A stretch of 64,000 nt of DNA from Streptomyces sp. KL109B (GCF_030766935.1 NZ_JASERL010000002.1:620001-684000), one strand, 5' to 3'. Shown: positions 51,898-61,165, numbered from the stretch's first letter. Notes: generated by a model not told the origin, from the letters alone. Program-made: numbers and translations.

Positions 51898-53106
51898 ATG
51901 GAGTTCCGGCAGTCGAGCAAGCTGAGCGAGGTCTGCTACGAGATCCGCGGCCCGGTCATCGAGCACGCCAACGCCCTTGAGGAGGCGGGCCACAGCGTGC
52001 TGCGCCTGAACACCGGCAACCCGGCCCTGTTCGGCTTCGAGGCCCCGGAGGAGATCGTCCAGGACATGATCCGGATGCTCCCGCAGGCGCACGGCTACAC
52101 GGACTCGCGCGGCATCCTCTCCGCGCGCCGCGCCGTCGCCCAGCGCTACCAGGCGCTCGGCCTGGACGTCGGGGTCGACGACGTCTTCCTCGGCAACGGC
52201 GTCTCCGAGCTGGTCTCGATGGCGGTCCAGGCACTCCTGGAGGACGGCGACGAAGTCCTCGTCCCGGCCCCCGACTTCCCACTCTGGACGGCGGTCACGA
52301 CCCTCTCCGGCGGCAAGGCCGTCCACTACCTCTGCGACGAGCAGTCGGACTGGTACCCGGACCTCGCCGACATGGAGTCGAAGATCACGGACCGCACGAA
52401 GGCGGTCGTCATCATCAACCCCAACAACCCGACCGGCGCGGTCTACCCGAAGCAGATCGTCGAGGGCATCCTCGACCTCGCCCGCCGCCACGGCCTGATG
52501 GTCTTCGCCGACGAGATCTACGACCAGATCCTCTACGACGACGCGGTGCACCACACCGCCGCGACCCTCGCCCCGGACCTCGTCGTCCTCACGTTCTCCG
52601 GTCTCTCGAAGACGTACCGCGTGGCGGGCTTCCGCAGTGGCTGGATGGTGGTGACGGGCCCGCGGCAGCAGGCGCGCAACTATCTGGAGGGCCTGACGAT
52701 GCTCGCCTCCATGCGCCTGTGCCCGAACGCGCCCGCCCAGTACGCGATCCAGGCCGCGCTCGGCGGCCGCCAGTCGATCCAGGAACTCACCCGGCCCGGC
52801 GGCCGCCTCCTCGAACAGCGTGACAAGGCGTGGGAGAAGCTGAACGAGATCCCCGGCGTCAGCTGCGTGAAGCCCAAGGGCGCCCTGTACGCCTTTCCGC
52901 GCATCGACCCCAAGGTCCACAAGATCGTCGACGACGAGAAGTTCGTCCTCGACCTCCTGCTGCGCGAGAAGATCCAGGTCGTCCAGGGCACCGGCTTCAA
53001 CTGGCCGTCCCCGGACCACTTCCGCATCCTCACCCTCCCGCACGCCGACGACCTCGACGCCGCGATCAGCCGGATCGGCCGCTTCCTCAGCGGCTACCGT
53101 CAGTGA
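51898..53106 (+). CDS. Alanine-type aminotransferase, class I PLP enzyme
   Basis: The 402-residue enzyme resembles AlaA/YfbQ transaminases that exchange alanine and glutamate amino groups. It shows LRLNTGNPALFGFEAPEEIV (about 39-58), YTDSRGILSARRAVAQRY, NPNNPTGAVYP (about 177-187), FADEIYDQILYD, the PLP-lysine in TFSGLSKTYRVAGFRSGW (Lys near 241) and a C-terminal Arg in DHFRILTLP for the substrate carboxylate. ATG 51898 has GGAG upstream. The HxlR protein probably regulates it. Confidence 0.92.
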   Translation: MEFRQSSKLSEVCYEIRGPVIEHANALEEAGHSVLRLNTGNPALFGFEAPEEIVQDMIRMLPQAHGYTDSRGILSARRAVAQRYQALGLDVGVDDVFLGNGVSELVSMAVQALLEDGDEVLVPAPDFPLWTAVTTLSGGKAVHYLCDEQSDWYPDLADMESKITDRTKAVVIINPNNPTGAVYPKQIVEGILDLARRHGLMVFADEIYDQILYDDAVHHTAATLAPDLVVLTFSGLSKTYRVAGFRSGWMVVTGPRQQARNYLEGLTMLASMRLCPNAPAQYAIQAALGGRQSIQELTRPGGRLLEQRDKAWEKLNEIPGVSCVKPKGALYAFPRIDPKVHKIVDDEKFVLDLLLREKIQVVQGTGFNWPSPDHFRILTLPHADDLDAAISRIGRFLSGYRQ

Positions 53107-53107
53107 C

Positions 53108-53470
53108 ATGACCTCCGCTTCCACCTCGTGGTGCCCTACGTGTACGTATCCGAGCCACACCCAGTTCGCCTCGCCCGAGCTGGTCGACCCCATCGTGTCC
53201 GGCGACTTCGACCGCCCCTTCGCTCTTCGAACTGCGCGACGCGGCCCTGAAGTTCGGCGCGTACCGGGTGGACGCCGAGGGCGAGATCCACGGCATGGTG
53301 TACGCGCCCGCGGCGGAGTACGTACGAGAGGTGCACGGTCTCGACGCGACAGTCCACCGCACACTGCGCGTGACGGAGATCGGCGAACTCCTCGACGCGG
53401 GCCGCCTCGTCATCGCCTCCGTCCACTACGCGATCCGCCGCCCCCACGAACCGGCCCCCGGCCGCGGCGG
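53108..53470 (+). pseudogene. Decayed C39-like peptidase gene
   Basis: Fragments in two frames fit a streptomycete C39-like peptidase. FASPELVDPIVSGDFDRP comes from the frame starting 53108. After a frame change near 53220, SLFELRDAALKFGAYRVDAE, IHGMVYAPAAEYVREVHGLD and LLDAGRLVIASVHYAIRRPH then EPAPGRGG follow. The region between, which should contain the catalytic Cys, and the C-terminal His/Asp part are missing. The remaining 53470-53687 bp hold a palindromic repeat and, on the minus strand, an unexplained coherent stretch NEKALREWARWAAEEPLRVG. Confidence 0.55.
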
Positions 53471-53611
53471 CGCCGCGACGCCGGTCTTCGGACCACTCAG
53501 GTCGCGGTACGTAGTGTTCGTCGACCCGCGACTCCCCCACCCGCAACGGCTCTTCGGCCGCCCAACGAGCCCACTCGCGCAACGCCTTCTCGTTGGCCGG
53601 TTCGGCAAGTC

Positions 53612-53664
53612 AAGCCCCGCCTTTCGTACGAGAGCCAGCGGGGTCCGGGGCAGCGCCCCGCGAC
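53612..53664. repeat. Single copy of the dispersed palindromic repeat
   Basis: GTCAAGCCCCGCC, a divergent middle, then AGCGGGGTCCGGGGCAGCGC ending CCCGCGA match the module at 20861 and 58018. It lies between the decayed peptidase gene and the convergent SWIM gene end. Confidence 0.65.
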
Positions 53665-53687
53665 CGCAACCCCGGCCCACGCCGAAC

Positions 53688-55010
53688 TCATCCCGCCCCC
53701 AGCACCGCGCCAAGCGTCGACACCGGATCCCGCCCCGGCTCCCCCCTCGGCCACCAGTCCTCCCGCCCCACATCGGACTCGTACCCGTACCACCACCCGT
53801 CCCGCCCCAGCCGCAACTGAAGCGACGGCGTCGACAACCGGTTCCGGTACGGCCGGAACTCCGGATGCCCCACGGCAAGAAGCGCCGGCCGGGCCCGGTC
53901 GAACGGCCCCGCCGGCGGATCCCACTCCTCCTCCAGCACCGAAAGCCCCTCCAGCCCACCTTGCCGCCACGCCGCGACGGCCCGCGCCAGATCGTTCGGC
54001 GTCCGCCCGGTCCCCCGCGACAGCGACGCGTACAGCGCCCGCGTCGCCGCCGTAAGCCCCGACCCCGGATGCGCGGCGGCCAGCCGAACCGCGTCCTGCC
54101 ACGGCGTGAGCCCGGCGATCGGATCGACGCCACTGGTGAGCAGCGCATGCGCCCGCACCCCGGCCTCCGTGGCGAGGAGGTCGAGCGCCAACGGGTCCGG
54201 CGCATCCGGCGCCTGCGGGTACGACGGCGGCCGCTCCGGGTGCGTCGGCGCCGGGAACTCCGGTGGAAGCGGCGGCAGTTGACGCCCTTCCGGCACCCAC
54301 CCGGACACGTCCTTGGCCGGAACCGAGTCCATCTCGGGAGCGGCGGCCGCCTTCGACCGCTCCTCCGCCTCCCGCACCGAACCGCGCCGCGTCAACGCGC
54401 TCAGCAACTCCTGCTCGCCCCGCCCGCGCAACAGGAAAAGCACGAACGGGTCCTCGTCGAGCAGCCGCGCCGTCTGATAGCAGAGCGCCGCCGCGTGCTT
54501 GCAGGGGTCGCCGCGGTCCGGGCAGGTGCACTCGGGGGTGAGGTCGTCGACCGTGGGCAGCAGGTCGGCCGCCGCGGCCAGCGCGTGCGGCACGTCCTTG
54601 TCGAGCAGCGACGCCAGGTGTTCGGGGCGGCTCGCGGCCGTGTCGAGGAAACGGTCCCACGCCTCCTCCGACAGGGTGCGCAGCCGCAGTTCGGCCCGGT
54701 ACGGGCGGGGGCGCGAGCCGTGTACGTAGGCGACGACGCGCCCCGGAGTGACGGTGATCGCGTCGACGTGGCCACGGTCCGCGTACGCGCGGCCGCGCGC
54801 GAGGCGGCCCTGATCGAGGGCGCTGTCCTCCAGCGCGTCCACCCACGCGTTGCCCCACCACGTCAGGGCGAAGCCGCCGCCGGGCTCGGCGCGGGGCGGC
54901 AGCGGCGGGAATGTGCGGCGCGTGTCGAGGTGCCGGGCCCGCGCCTGCTCGTCGGCGCCCGCACGGCCCGGAACATGCGGCCTGCGCGACCGCCCCAGGG
55001 GTCGGTTCAT
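53688..55010 (-). CDS. SWIM zinc-finger protein, partner of the SNF2 helicase
   Basis: The 440-residue protein has a conserved N-terminal domain (FALTWWGNAWVDALEDSALD, about 47-66, and RLARGRAYADRGHVDAITVT) and a SWIM zinc finger CTCPDRGDPCKHAAALCY (about 162-179) with the CxCx(n)CxH spacing. The C-terminal half is proline-rich, then WWYGYESDVGREDWWPRGEP. SWIM proteins bind DNA or proteins and regularly pair with bacterial SNF2 helicases. It overlaps the helicase stop by 4 bp (ATGA), so the two are co-translated, possibly in repair or defence. Confidence 0.88.
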   Translation of the reverse strand: MNRPLGRSRRPHVPGRAGADEQARARHLDTRRTFPPLPPRAEPGGGFALTWWGNAWVDALEDSALDQGRLARGRAYADRGHVDAITVTPGRVVAYVHGSRPRPYRAELRLRTLSEEAWDRFLDTAASRPEHLASLLDKDVPHALAAAADLLPTVDDLTPECTCPDRGDPCKHAAALCYQTARLLDEDPFVLFLLRGRGEQELLSALTRRGSVREAEERSKAAAAPEMDSVPAKDVSGWVPEGRQLPPLPPEFPAPTHPERPPSYPQAPDAPDPLALDLLATEAGVRAHALLTSGVDPIAGLTPWQDAVRLAAAHPGSGLTAATRALYASLSRGTGRTPNDLARAVAAWRQGGLEGLSVLEEEWDPPAGPFDRARPALLAVGHPEFRPYRNRLSTPSLQLRLGRDGWWYGYESDVGREDWWPRGEPGRDPVSTLGAVLGAG

Positions 55011-57922
55011 CGGCTCGTCGCCTCCCTGCGCAGGGTCACGAGGTCCGTGAGCTCCCGGTCGGTCAGCTCGGTGAGCGCCGCCTCGCCGGAGCCGAGCACG
55101 GCGTCCGCCAACGCCCGCTTGCCGGCGAGGAGTTCGGCGATCCGGTCCTCCACGGTGCCCTCGGTGATCAGCCGGTGGACCTGCACGGGCTGGGTCTGCC
55201 CGATGCGGTACGCGCGGTCGGTGGCCTGCTCCTCGACGGCCGGGTTCCACCAGCGGTCGAAGTGGATGACGTGCCCCGCGCGCGTGAGGTTGAGCCCGGT
55301 GCCCGCCGCCTTCAACGACAGCAGGAAGACGGGCACTTCGCCGGACTGGAAGCGGTCCACCATGCGCTCGCGCTCGACGATGGTCGTGCCGCCGTGGAGC
55401 AGCTGGCTGGGGATGCCGCGTGTGGTGAGGTGCGTGGCAAGGAGCCGGGCCATGGACACGTACTGGGTAAAGACGAGAACGGACCCGCCCGAACCTCCCG
55501 AACCGCCCGACCCGCCCTCGTTGAATTCCGCCACGATCGTGTCCAACAGCTCGTCGAGGAGCGCGAGTTTCCCGGAGCGGCCCGCCAGGCGCGGACGGGA
55601 CGTGTCGCCGTCGCCCTCCTTGAGGTACTGCGCCGGGTGGTTGCAGATCTGCTTGAGCGACGTCAGCAGCTTCATGATGAGGCCGCGGCGGCCGATGCCC
55701 TCGGCCTCCTCGATCTGCGCCATCGACTCGCGCACCACGGCCTCGTAGAGCGAGACCTGCTCGCGGGTGAGCGGCGCGGGGTGGTCGGACTCGGTCTTCG
55801 GGGGCAGTTCGGGGACGATGCCGGGGTCGGACTTCCTGCGCCGCAGGATGAACGGGCGCACCAGGCGGGCGAGCCGCTCGATCGCCTCCGGGTTCGTCCC
55901 GCCGTGCCCTTGCAGCGGCACTTCGCCCTCGACCACGCGCGCGTGCCGGGCGCGGAACGCCTTGAGCGGGCCGAGCAGTCCGGGGGTCGTCCAGTCGAGC
56001 AGGGCCCACAGCTCGGACAGGTCGTTCTCCACGGGGGTGCCGGTGAGCGCCACGCGCGCGGGGGCGTCGATCGTGCGCAGTGCCTTCGCCGTCGCCGAGT
56101 TGGGGTTCTTCACGTGCTGCGCCTCGTCGGCCACGACCATGCCCCAGGTGTATCCCGCGAGTTCGCCGGCGCGGGTGCGCAGGGTGCCGTACGTGGTGAG
56201 GACGAAGCCGCCCGCTACGCCGGTCAGGGTGCGGTCCGCGCCGTGGAAGCGGCGCACCGGGGTGCCGGGCGCGAACCGCTCGATCTCCCGCTGCCAGTTG
56301 CCGAGCAGCGAAGCCGGGCAGACGACGAGGGTGGGCTGCGGGCGGTCGCGCCGCAGGTGCAGCGCGATGAGCGTGACGGTCTTGCCGAGCCCCATGTCGT
56401 CGGCGAGGCAGCCGCCGAGGCCGAGCGAGGTCATGAGGTCGAGCCAGGCCAGTCCGCGCAGTTGGTAGTCGCGCAGCGTCGCGTGCAGGCCCTCGGGCGG
56501 CTCGACGGTGTCGATGCCGCGCGTGAGCCGGTCGCGCAGTTCGGCGAGGCGGCCCGCGGGGACGGCGGTGACCCGCTCGCCGTCGATCTCGGCCTCGCCG
56601 GTGAGCGCGACCGCGAGCGCGTCGACGGGTTCCAGGAGCCCCAACTCCCGCTTGCGGGCCTTGCGTACGAGGTCGGGGTCGACGACCACCCACTGGTCGC
56701 GCAGGCGTACCACCGCGCGGTGCGACTCGGCGAGCAGGTCCATCTCGCGCTCGGTCAGCGGGTCGCCGTCGAGCGCCAGCTGCCAGTTGAACTTGAGCAG
56801 TTCCTCGCTGTCGAAGAACGCCGTGCCGTCGGTGGCGGAGCCGGGCGCGGCCTGCGCGCGGACCACGGCGGTCGCGGTGAGCGAGCGGGCGATGTCGCGC
56901 GGCCAGTGCAGGGTGACACCGGCCTTGGCGAGGCGGGCCGCGCCGGGCCCGAGCAGATCGGTGAGCTCGCTCTCGGAGAGGGCCAGCACGTCCGGCACGT
57001 CCTGCTCCAGGAGGCGGCCGAGCGGCGGCCAGGCGAGCGCGGCGCGGCGCACCGCGAGCACCGCGTCGATCCGGGCGCGCGGCCCGAAGTGCTCGCCGCC
57101 TTCCCCGGCCCACAGCCCGGCGGCGTCGACCACGCGCGTGGGGTCGGCGAGGCTGTGCACCTGCACGATGGCGGCACCCGCGCGCCGCGCGCCGGTGTCC
57201 TGGTCGGCCCCGGCCCCCGCCGCTTCCTCGCCTTCCTCGCCCCCGTCGAACAACGCGTACTGCGACAGGTCGAGCCGCAGCGACACCTTCACGCCCGCGT
57301 CGAGCCCGGCCGCCGCCTCGACCGCCCATGGGCGGGCCCGCGGAATGTGCTGGGCGGCGGCAGCGGCGAACGGGGCGCCCGCCGCGTGCGCAGCGGCCGG
57401 GGTGCGCGGCAGCGCGTCGGCCACCGCGTCAAGGAACGCGCGGACCAGCGCCTCCGGCTCCGGAACCCGCAGCGGCCTGCTCCCCGGCACCGGCGTCGCG
57501 TACCCCTCGGGCGGCAGGGCGGCGGCGATGCCCCGCACCTGCGCCACGTCGTCCTCGTCGAGCGGGCCCGCGCGCCACGCGTCGTGGTCGGACACGGTGA
57601 GCCCCGGCAGCAGCCGGCCCCGCGCCATCAGGTGCAGGGCGTGCGCCGCGGCGGCGCCCCAGGCGGCCGCGGCGGGGTTCGCCCCGCGGGTCCTGCGGGC
57701 GCGGACGAGCAGGGGCAGCGCGTCCAGGACCGGCAGCACGAGGGCCGGAACCTTGCGGCTGCGTACGCCTGTGCCGTGCGGCCGCACGACCGTGATCTCC
57801 GCGTCGGCCCCCGGAAGGGCGGTGCCGTCCGGTGACCAGAACGCGACGCGGCCCGCGCGCGGCAGCGGATCGGGCAGGAAGACGGCGGCGGCGCCCACCG
57901 GTACCGCGGGATGCTCCGGCAT
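55007..57922 (-). CDS. SNF2-family DEAD/DEAH helicase-like ATPase
   Basis: The 971-residue protein has a long N-terminal region with a bacterial SNF2 helicase-associated domain (about 1-480), then a SWI2/SNF2 motor. Motifs are DYQLRGLAWLDLMTSLGLGG (Q/Ia), ADDMGLGKTVTLIAL (I), VVCPASLLGNW, VVADEAQHVKNPNSATAKAL (DEAQ, II), ALTGTPVENDLSELW (III), VFTQYVSMARLLATHLTTRG (IV), LLSLKAAGTGLNLT (V) and DRAYRIGQTQPVQVHRL (VI). A GGSGGSGGSGGS run before motif IV is an odd low-complexity insert. ATG 57922 is used; GTG 57928 is equally near the GGGAGG. Confidence 0.93.
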   Translation of the reverse strand: MPEHPAVPVGAAAVFLPDPLPRAGRVAFWSPDGTALPGADAEITVVRPHGTGVRSRKVPALVLPVLDALPLLVRARRTRGANPAAAAWGAAAAHALHLMARGRLLPGLTVSDHDAWRAGPLDEDDVAQVRGIAAALPPEGYATPVPGSRPLRVPEPEALVRAFLDAVADALPRTPAAAHAAGAPFAAAAAQHIPRARPWAVEAAAGLDAGVKVSLRLDLSQYALFDGGEEGEEAAGAGADQDTGARRAGAAIVQVHSLADPTRVVDAAGLWAGEGGEHFGPRARIDAVLAVRRAALAWPPLGRLLEQDVPDVLALSESELTDLLGPGAARLAKAGVTLHWPRDIARSLTATAVVRAQAAPGSATDGTAFFDSEELLKFNWQLALDGDPLTEREMDLLAESHRAVVRLRDQWVVVDPDLVRKARKRELGLLEPVDALAVALTGEAEIDGERVTAVPAGRLAELRDRLTRGIDTVEPPEGLHATLRDYQLRGLAWLDLMTSLGLGGCLADDMGLGKTVTLIALHLRRDRPQPTLVVCPASLLGNWQREIERFAPGTPVRRFHGADRTLTGVAGGFVLTTYGTLRTRAGELAGYTWGMVVADEAQHVKNPNSATAKALRTIDAPARVALTGTPVENDLSELWALLDWTTPGLLGPLKAFRARHARVVEGEVPLQGHGGTNPEAIERLARLVRPFILRRRKSDPGIVPELPPKTESDHPAPLTREQVSLYEAVVRESMAQIEEAEGIGRRGLIMKLLTSLKQICNHPAQYLKEGDGDTSRPRLAGRSGKLALLDELLDTIVAEFNEGGSGGSGGSGGSVLVFTQYVSMARLLATHLTTRGIPSQLLHGGTTIVERERMVDRFQSGEVPVFLLSLKAAGTGLNLTRAGHVIHFDRWWNPAVEEQATDRAYRIGQTQPVQVHRLITEGTVEDRIAELLAGKRALADAVLGSGEAALTELTDRELTDLVTLRREATSR

Positions 57923-58017
57923 GCTCACGCCCCCTCCCTTCGCACTCTCCACTCGGCCCTCGATGACCCCTATGACCTTACGGGCCAGGTCTGACAATCC
58001 GTGCCCGGCGCCTCCAC

Positions 58018-58072
58018 CCGCCCCCGGGGCTCCGCCCCGGACCCCGCCGCTCAATCGCCGCAGGGGCTCCAA
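58018..58072. repeat. Palindromic repeat between SNF2 and phosphatase genes
   Basis: CCCGGGGCTCCGCCCCGGAC then CCCGCCGCTCAATCGCCGCA and GGGGCTCC match the module seen at 36296 and 23903. It lies between the divergent SNF2 and histidine phosphatase genes. Other than this, 57923-58159 shows no gene. Confidence 0.7.
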
Positions 58073-58159
58073 TGGGCCTGCCCCCGAGCGGTCGGGACGG
58101 CTCCTACCAGGGACAATGGGAACGACCCCGTACAACCTCAAACGAACAGGCGCAAAACC

Positions 58160-58759
58160 GTGGGTGATCTGCTCCTCGTCCGGCACGGCGAGACCGAATG
58201 GGCCCTGACCGGGCAGCACACCGGCCTCACCGACATCCCGCTCACCGAGAACGGCCGGGAGGAGGCGCGCCGCGTCGCGCCGCTCGTCGGCAGCTATCAC
58301 ATCGGGGCCGTCTTCGTGAGCCCCCTCCAGCGCACCCGCGAGACCGCCGAGCTCGCGGGCCTCACCCGCTACACCGTCGACGACGACCTGCATGAGTGGG
58401 ACTACGGCGCGTACGAGGGCATCACCACTCGGGAGATCCAGCGCACCCGCCCCGACTGGTACCTCTTCGACGACGGGGTGCCGCCGGGCCCGCCGGAGCA
58501 CCCCGGCGAGACGCCGGAGCAGGTCGGCGAGCGGGCCGACCGGATGCTGTCCAAGGTCGACGCGGCGCTCTCCAACAACGAGGGCAGCGTCGTCCTCGTC
58601 TCGCACGGCCACTTCCTGCGCGTCCTGACCGCGCGCCGTCTCGGCCTGCCGCCGTCGGGCGGCTCGCACTTCCTGCTGGCGACGGGCACGGTCAGCCGCC
58701 TCACCTTCGAGCACGGCAGACCGGTGATCTCCGGCTGGAACCTGCGCCCCAACCGCTGA
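58160..58759 (+). CDS. Histidine phosphatase (phosphoglycerate mutase-like)
   Basis: The 199-residue protein starts at GTG 58160 and has the RHG motif LLLVRHGETEW (His near 9), VFVSPLQRTRETAELAG with the second Arg, HEWDYGAYEG with the acidic proton donor region and VVLVSHGHFLRVLTARRLGL with the second His (about 152). These make up the branch-1 histidine phosphatase active site. The substrate may be a sugar phosphate or phosphoglycerate; a housekeeping mutase is less likely given the length. Confidence 0.9.
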   Translation: MGDLLLVRHGETEWALTGQHTGLTDIPLTENGREEARRVAPLVGSYHIGAVFVSPLQRTRETAELAGLTRYTVDDDLHEWDYGAYEGITTREIQRTRPDWYLFDDGVPPGPPEHPGETPEQVGERADRMLSKVDAALSNNEGSVVLVSHGHFLRVLTARRLGLPPSGGSHFLLATGTVSRLTFEHGRPVISGWNLRPNR

Positions 58760-58883
58760 CGCCGACTGCGCTCCCCCGGCCGGGACGGCCCGTTGTCAGA
58801 GCCGTCGTGCACCATCGACACGAGACCGGGAAACCCGGACAAGGCCGGGAAGCCCGGTCGTCGACCCGGACGGGAGGCACGCC

Positions 58884-59528
58884 GTGACCAGACCGCCGAC
58901 TGCCGCGCAGCGCCGCATCATCGAGGCCGCCGATCCGGAGACCGGCCGGATCTCCGGCGCCCCGGCCCAGCTCGCCCGCCTCGTCGTCCTGAAGCTGGCG
59001 TTCCGGCACCCACGACCGCCGCACGACCACTTCCTCACCCCGGCGGGCCACCGCGTGCGCGAGGCCGAGGAGGAGCCACCGGCCGCCGCGTCACGCGCTG
59101 GGTCACGTACCGAACAGCCCGCCCCCGACGGCCTGTTCGCCGCGCGGCTCGGCGGGGAGCCGGACACCGACGGCGGACCCGCGCGGGCACGTGAGGTACG
59201 GACGGCGTGGCAGGGCCTGTTGGAGATACGCCGGATGACCAACCCCGACGGCGCCACGGACCGGCCGTGCGCCTGGGAACGGAGCCGCCTCGCCCCCTCC
59301 GCCGCACTCGCCCTGGAGGCGGCGGGCTGCGCGCCCGCGGGCGAGGAGACCCCCGGTTACCTCGTGCGCGACAGCCCGCAGCCGGAGGCCGTCGCCGTCC
59401 ATCATCCGGAACCGGATGGGCTCGCGGCGTGCTCGGCGGCGCTGCGCGACGCGGGCTGGCAGGTCAGCGAGCACGCCGGGACGCGCGGCGGCCCCCGCTA
59501 CCTCCTGGCGTCGCCACGACGGACGTAG
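58884..59528 (+). CDS. Hypothetical streptomycete protein
   Basis: The 214-residue protein starts at GTG 58884 (GGGAGG upstream). It opens RPPTAAQRRIIEAADPETGR and includes LVVLKLAFRHPRPPHDHFLT, then PAGHRVREAEE, suggesting a winged-helix-like N terminus of the kind that reads T-P-x-G motifs. The C-terminal part (RTAWQGLLEIRRMTNPDGAT; CSAALRDAGWQVSEHAGTRG) has no family I know. Codon use and a strong start support a real gene. Confidence 0.65.
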   Translation: MTRPPTAAQRRIIEAADPETGRISGAPAQLARLVVLKLAFRHPRPPHDHFLTPAGHRVREAEEEPPAAASRAGSRTEQPAPDGLFAARLGGEPDTDGGPARAREVRTAWQGLLEIRRMTNPDGATDRPCAWERSRLAPSAALALEAAGCAPAGEETPGYLVRDSPQPEAVAVHHPEPDGLAACSAALRDAGWQVSEHAGTRGGPRYLLASPRRT

Positions 59529-59627
59529 CACGCCTTCGACCACCCCGGAATGCCCTCCCCCGCCCACCTGTTGGCATGATCGGCACAACACCCCAGCACC
59601 GAAACTCCCCCCATCGAGAGGAACGTC

Positions 59628-60050
59628 GTGGCAGAGCAGTTCTCCGTGCCGGTCGAAGTCCGCGGATACGAGATCGACGTCAACGGCCACCTCAACCAGG
59701 CCGTCTACCTCCAGTACGCGGAGCACGCCCGCTGGTCGTTCCTGCGCCACGCCGGCCTCGACGAGAGCCTGCTGCTCGGCAGCGGGGTGGGCCCCGTCGT
59801 CCTGGAGACCAACATCCGCTATCTGCGGGAGCTGCGCGCGGGCGATGTCGTCGACGTGAGCTGCGCCTTCGAGTTCGGCGACGGCAAGGTGTTCCGCGTC
59901 CACCAGACGATCACCAGGGCCGACGGCACGGTGGCCGCCGAGGTGTCCGCGGTGAGCGGCGTCATGGACCTCACCGAGCGCAAGCTGGTGAAGGACCCGG
60001 GGCGGGTCTTCAAGGAACTGGCCACGTCCCCGGCCGTCTTCGGCCTCTGA
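59628..60050 (+). CDS. Acyl-CoA thioesterase, 4HBT hotdog family
   Basis: The 140-residue protein starts at GTG 59628, ten or so bases after GAGAGGAAC. It shows the 4HBT signature VRGYEIDVNGHLNQAVYLQY with the Asp near 17, AEHARWSFLRHAG and LETNIRYLRELRAGDVVDVS. It probably hydrolyses an aromatic or medium-chain acyl-CoA. It is followed after 13 bp by the GNAT gene and may share its transcript. Confidence 0.9.
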   Translation: MAEQFSVPVEVRGYEIDVNGHLNQAVYLQYAEHARWSFLRHAGLDESLLLGSGVGPVVLETNIRYLRELRAGDVVDVSCAFEFGDGKVFRVHQTITRADGTVAAEVSAVSGVMDLTERKLVKDPGRVFKELATSPAVFGL

Positions 60051-60063
60051 CCGGCGACCCGCC

Positions 60064-60573
60064 ATGGACTTCCACCCCCGCTCCTACGGCCACCCCGACG
60101 CCGTCGCGCTCAGCGACCAGGTGCAGGCCGAGTACCGAAAGCGCTTCGGTTACGACGACTTCACCGATCTGCACCCCACGCACTTCGACCCGCCCCACGG
60201 CCTGTTCCTCGTCGCGTACGACACCGGGGAGCCGGTGGCCTCCGGGGGCTGGCGGGCGCAGGAGCGCGACGGCGCGGGCTACGCGGACGGCGACGCCGAG
60301 CTGAAGCGGATGTTCGTCGTGGAGCGGGCGCGCGGCCGGGGCCTGGCCCGCCGGATCCTGGCCGCGCTTGAGGACAGCGCGCGGGACGCGGGGCGTACCC
60401 GCATGGTCCTGGAGACGGGCGTGCACCTGCCCGAGGCGATCCGCCTGTACGAGTCCAGCGGCTACCGCCCGACCCCGCCGTTCGGCCCGTTCCGCGCCTA
60501 CGACGACAGCAGGTTCTACGCCAAGCCCCTCACTGGTCGGATGCCTGACGGATCGGCACCTGCACCTGGTTGA
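60064..60573 (+). CDS. GNAT-family N-acetyltransferase
   Basis: The 169-residue protein has the GNAT core: ELKRMFVVERARGRGLARRI (about 80-99) gives the V-x-x-x-x-R-G-x-G-x-A acetyl-CoA motif, followed by LAALEDSARDAGRTRMVLET and the C-terminal AIRLYESSGYRPTPPFGPF. The acceptor is unknown. Its 3' end overlaps the convergent TMEM175-like gene by 44 bp. Confidence 0.9.
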   Translation: MDFHPRSYGHPDAVALSDQVQAEYRKRFGYDDFTDLHPTHFDPPHGLFLVAYDTGEPVASGGWRAQERDGAGYADGDAELKRMFVVERARGRGLARRILAALEDSARDAGRTRMVLETGVHLPEAIRLYESSGYRPTPPFGPFRAYDDSRFYAKPLTGRMPDGSAPAPG

Positions 60574-61165
60574 ACCCGTAGTACACCGCGAGGACCCCGT
60601 GCGCGGCGAGCGTCCCCGGCGCCGAGACGAAGGCGAGGGCGACGGTCGCCGGGTAGCCGAGGGAGCCGAGGGCGAAGCGGGCCCGGGTGGCGCGGGCGCC
60701 CACCGGGTCGACGCGCGGGTGGAGGAGACGACCGCTGCGGGTGAGGTGCCACCAAAGGGCCTGGAAGGCCAGCGACATGGCGACCATGGTGAGGCTGTAG
60801 ACGGCGGCCGCCGTGTGCGCGGCGTCGTCGCCCTCGCGCAGGTACTCGGCGAGCAGCGCCGTGGGCCACGGCAGCGCCGCGACGATCATGAGGACCAGCA
60901 GGTTGAGGAAGAGCAGCGTGCGGTCGACGCGGACCACGTGGCTGAACACCTGGTGGTGGTTGACCCAGATGATGCCAATCACCAGGAAGCTGACGACGTA
61001 CGCCGCGTACGAGGGCCACTGGTGACCGAGCGCGCTCCACAGGCTTTCGCCGTGCTCGACGTGCGGGACCTTGACCTCAAGGATCAGGAGCGTGATGGCG
61101 ATGGCGAACACGCCGTCGCTGAAGGCCTCCAGGCGTCCCGAGTCACTGCTCTCCTGTTCCTTCAT
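60530..61165 (-). CDS. TMEM175-family (DUF1211) potassium-channel-like protein
   Basis: The 211-residue membrane protein has six predicted helices and the family signature RLEAFSDGVFAIAITLLILE at residues 11-30, where R-x-x-x-F-S-D is the conserved first-helix motif of bacterial TMEM175 channels. IGIIWVNHHQVFSHVVRVDR and VALAFVSAPGTLAAHGVLAV follow. ATG 61165 is preferred over 61246 because the signature then starts near the N terminus, as usual. It probably assembles as a tetramer; K+ selectivity is inferred from family. Confidence 0.88.
   Translation of the reverse strand: MKEQESSDSGRLEAFSDGVFAIAITLLILEVKVPHVEHGESLWSALGHQWPSYAAYVVSFLVIGIIWVNHHQVFSHVVRVDRTLLFLNLLVLMIVAALPWPTALLAEYLREGDDAAHTAAAVYSLTMVAMSLAFQALWWHLTRSGRLLHPRVDPVGARATRARFALGSLGYPATVALAFVSAPGTLAAHGVLAVYYGFNQVQVPIRQASDQ

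Noticed and set aside
53268..55748. 826-codon plus-strand frame over the SWIM and SNF2 genes
   Set aside because: Only its first 65 codons show family similarity (peptidase remnant); the rest is antisense to the SWIM and SNF2 genes.
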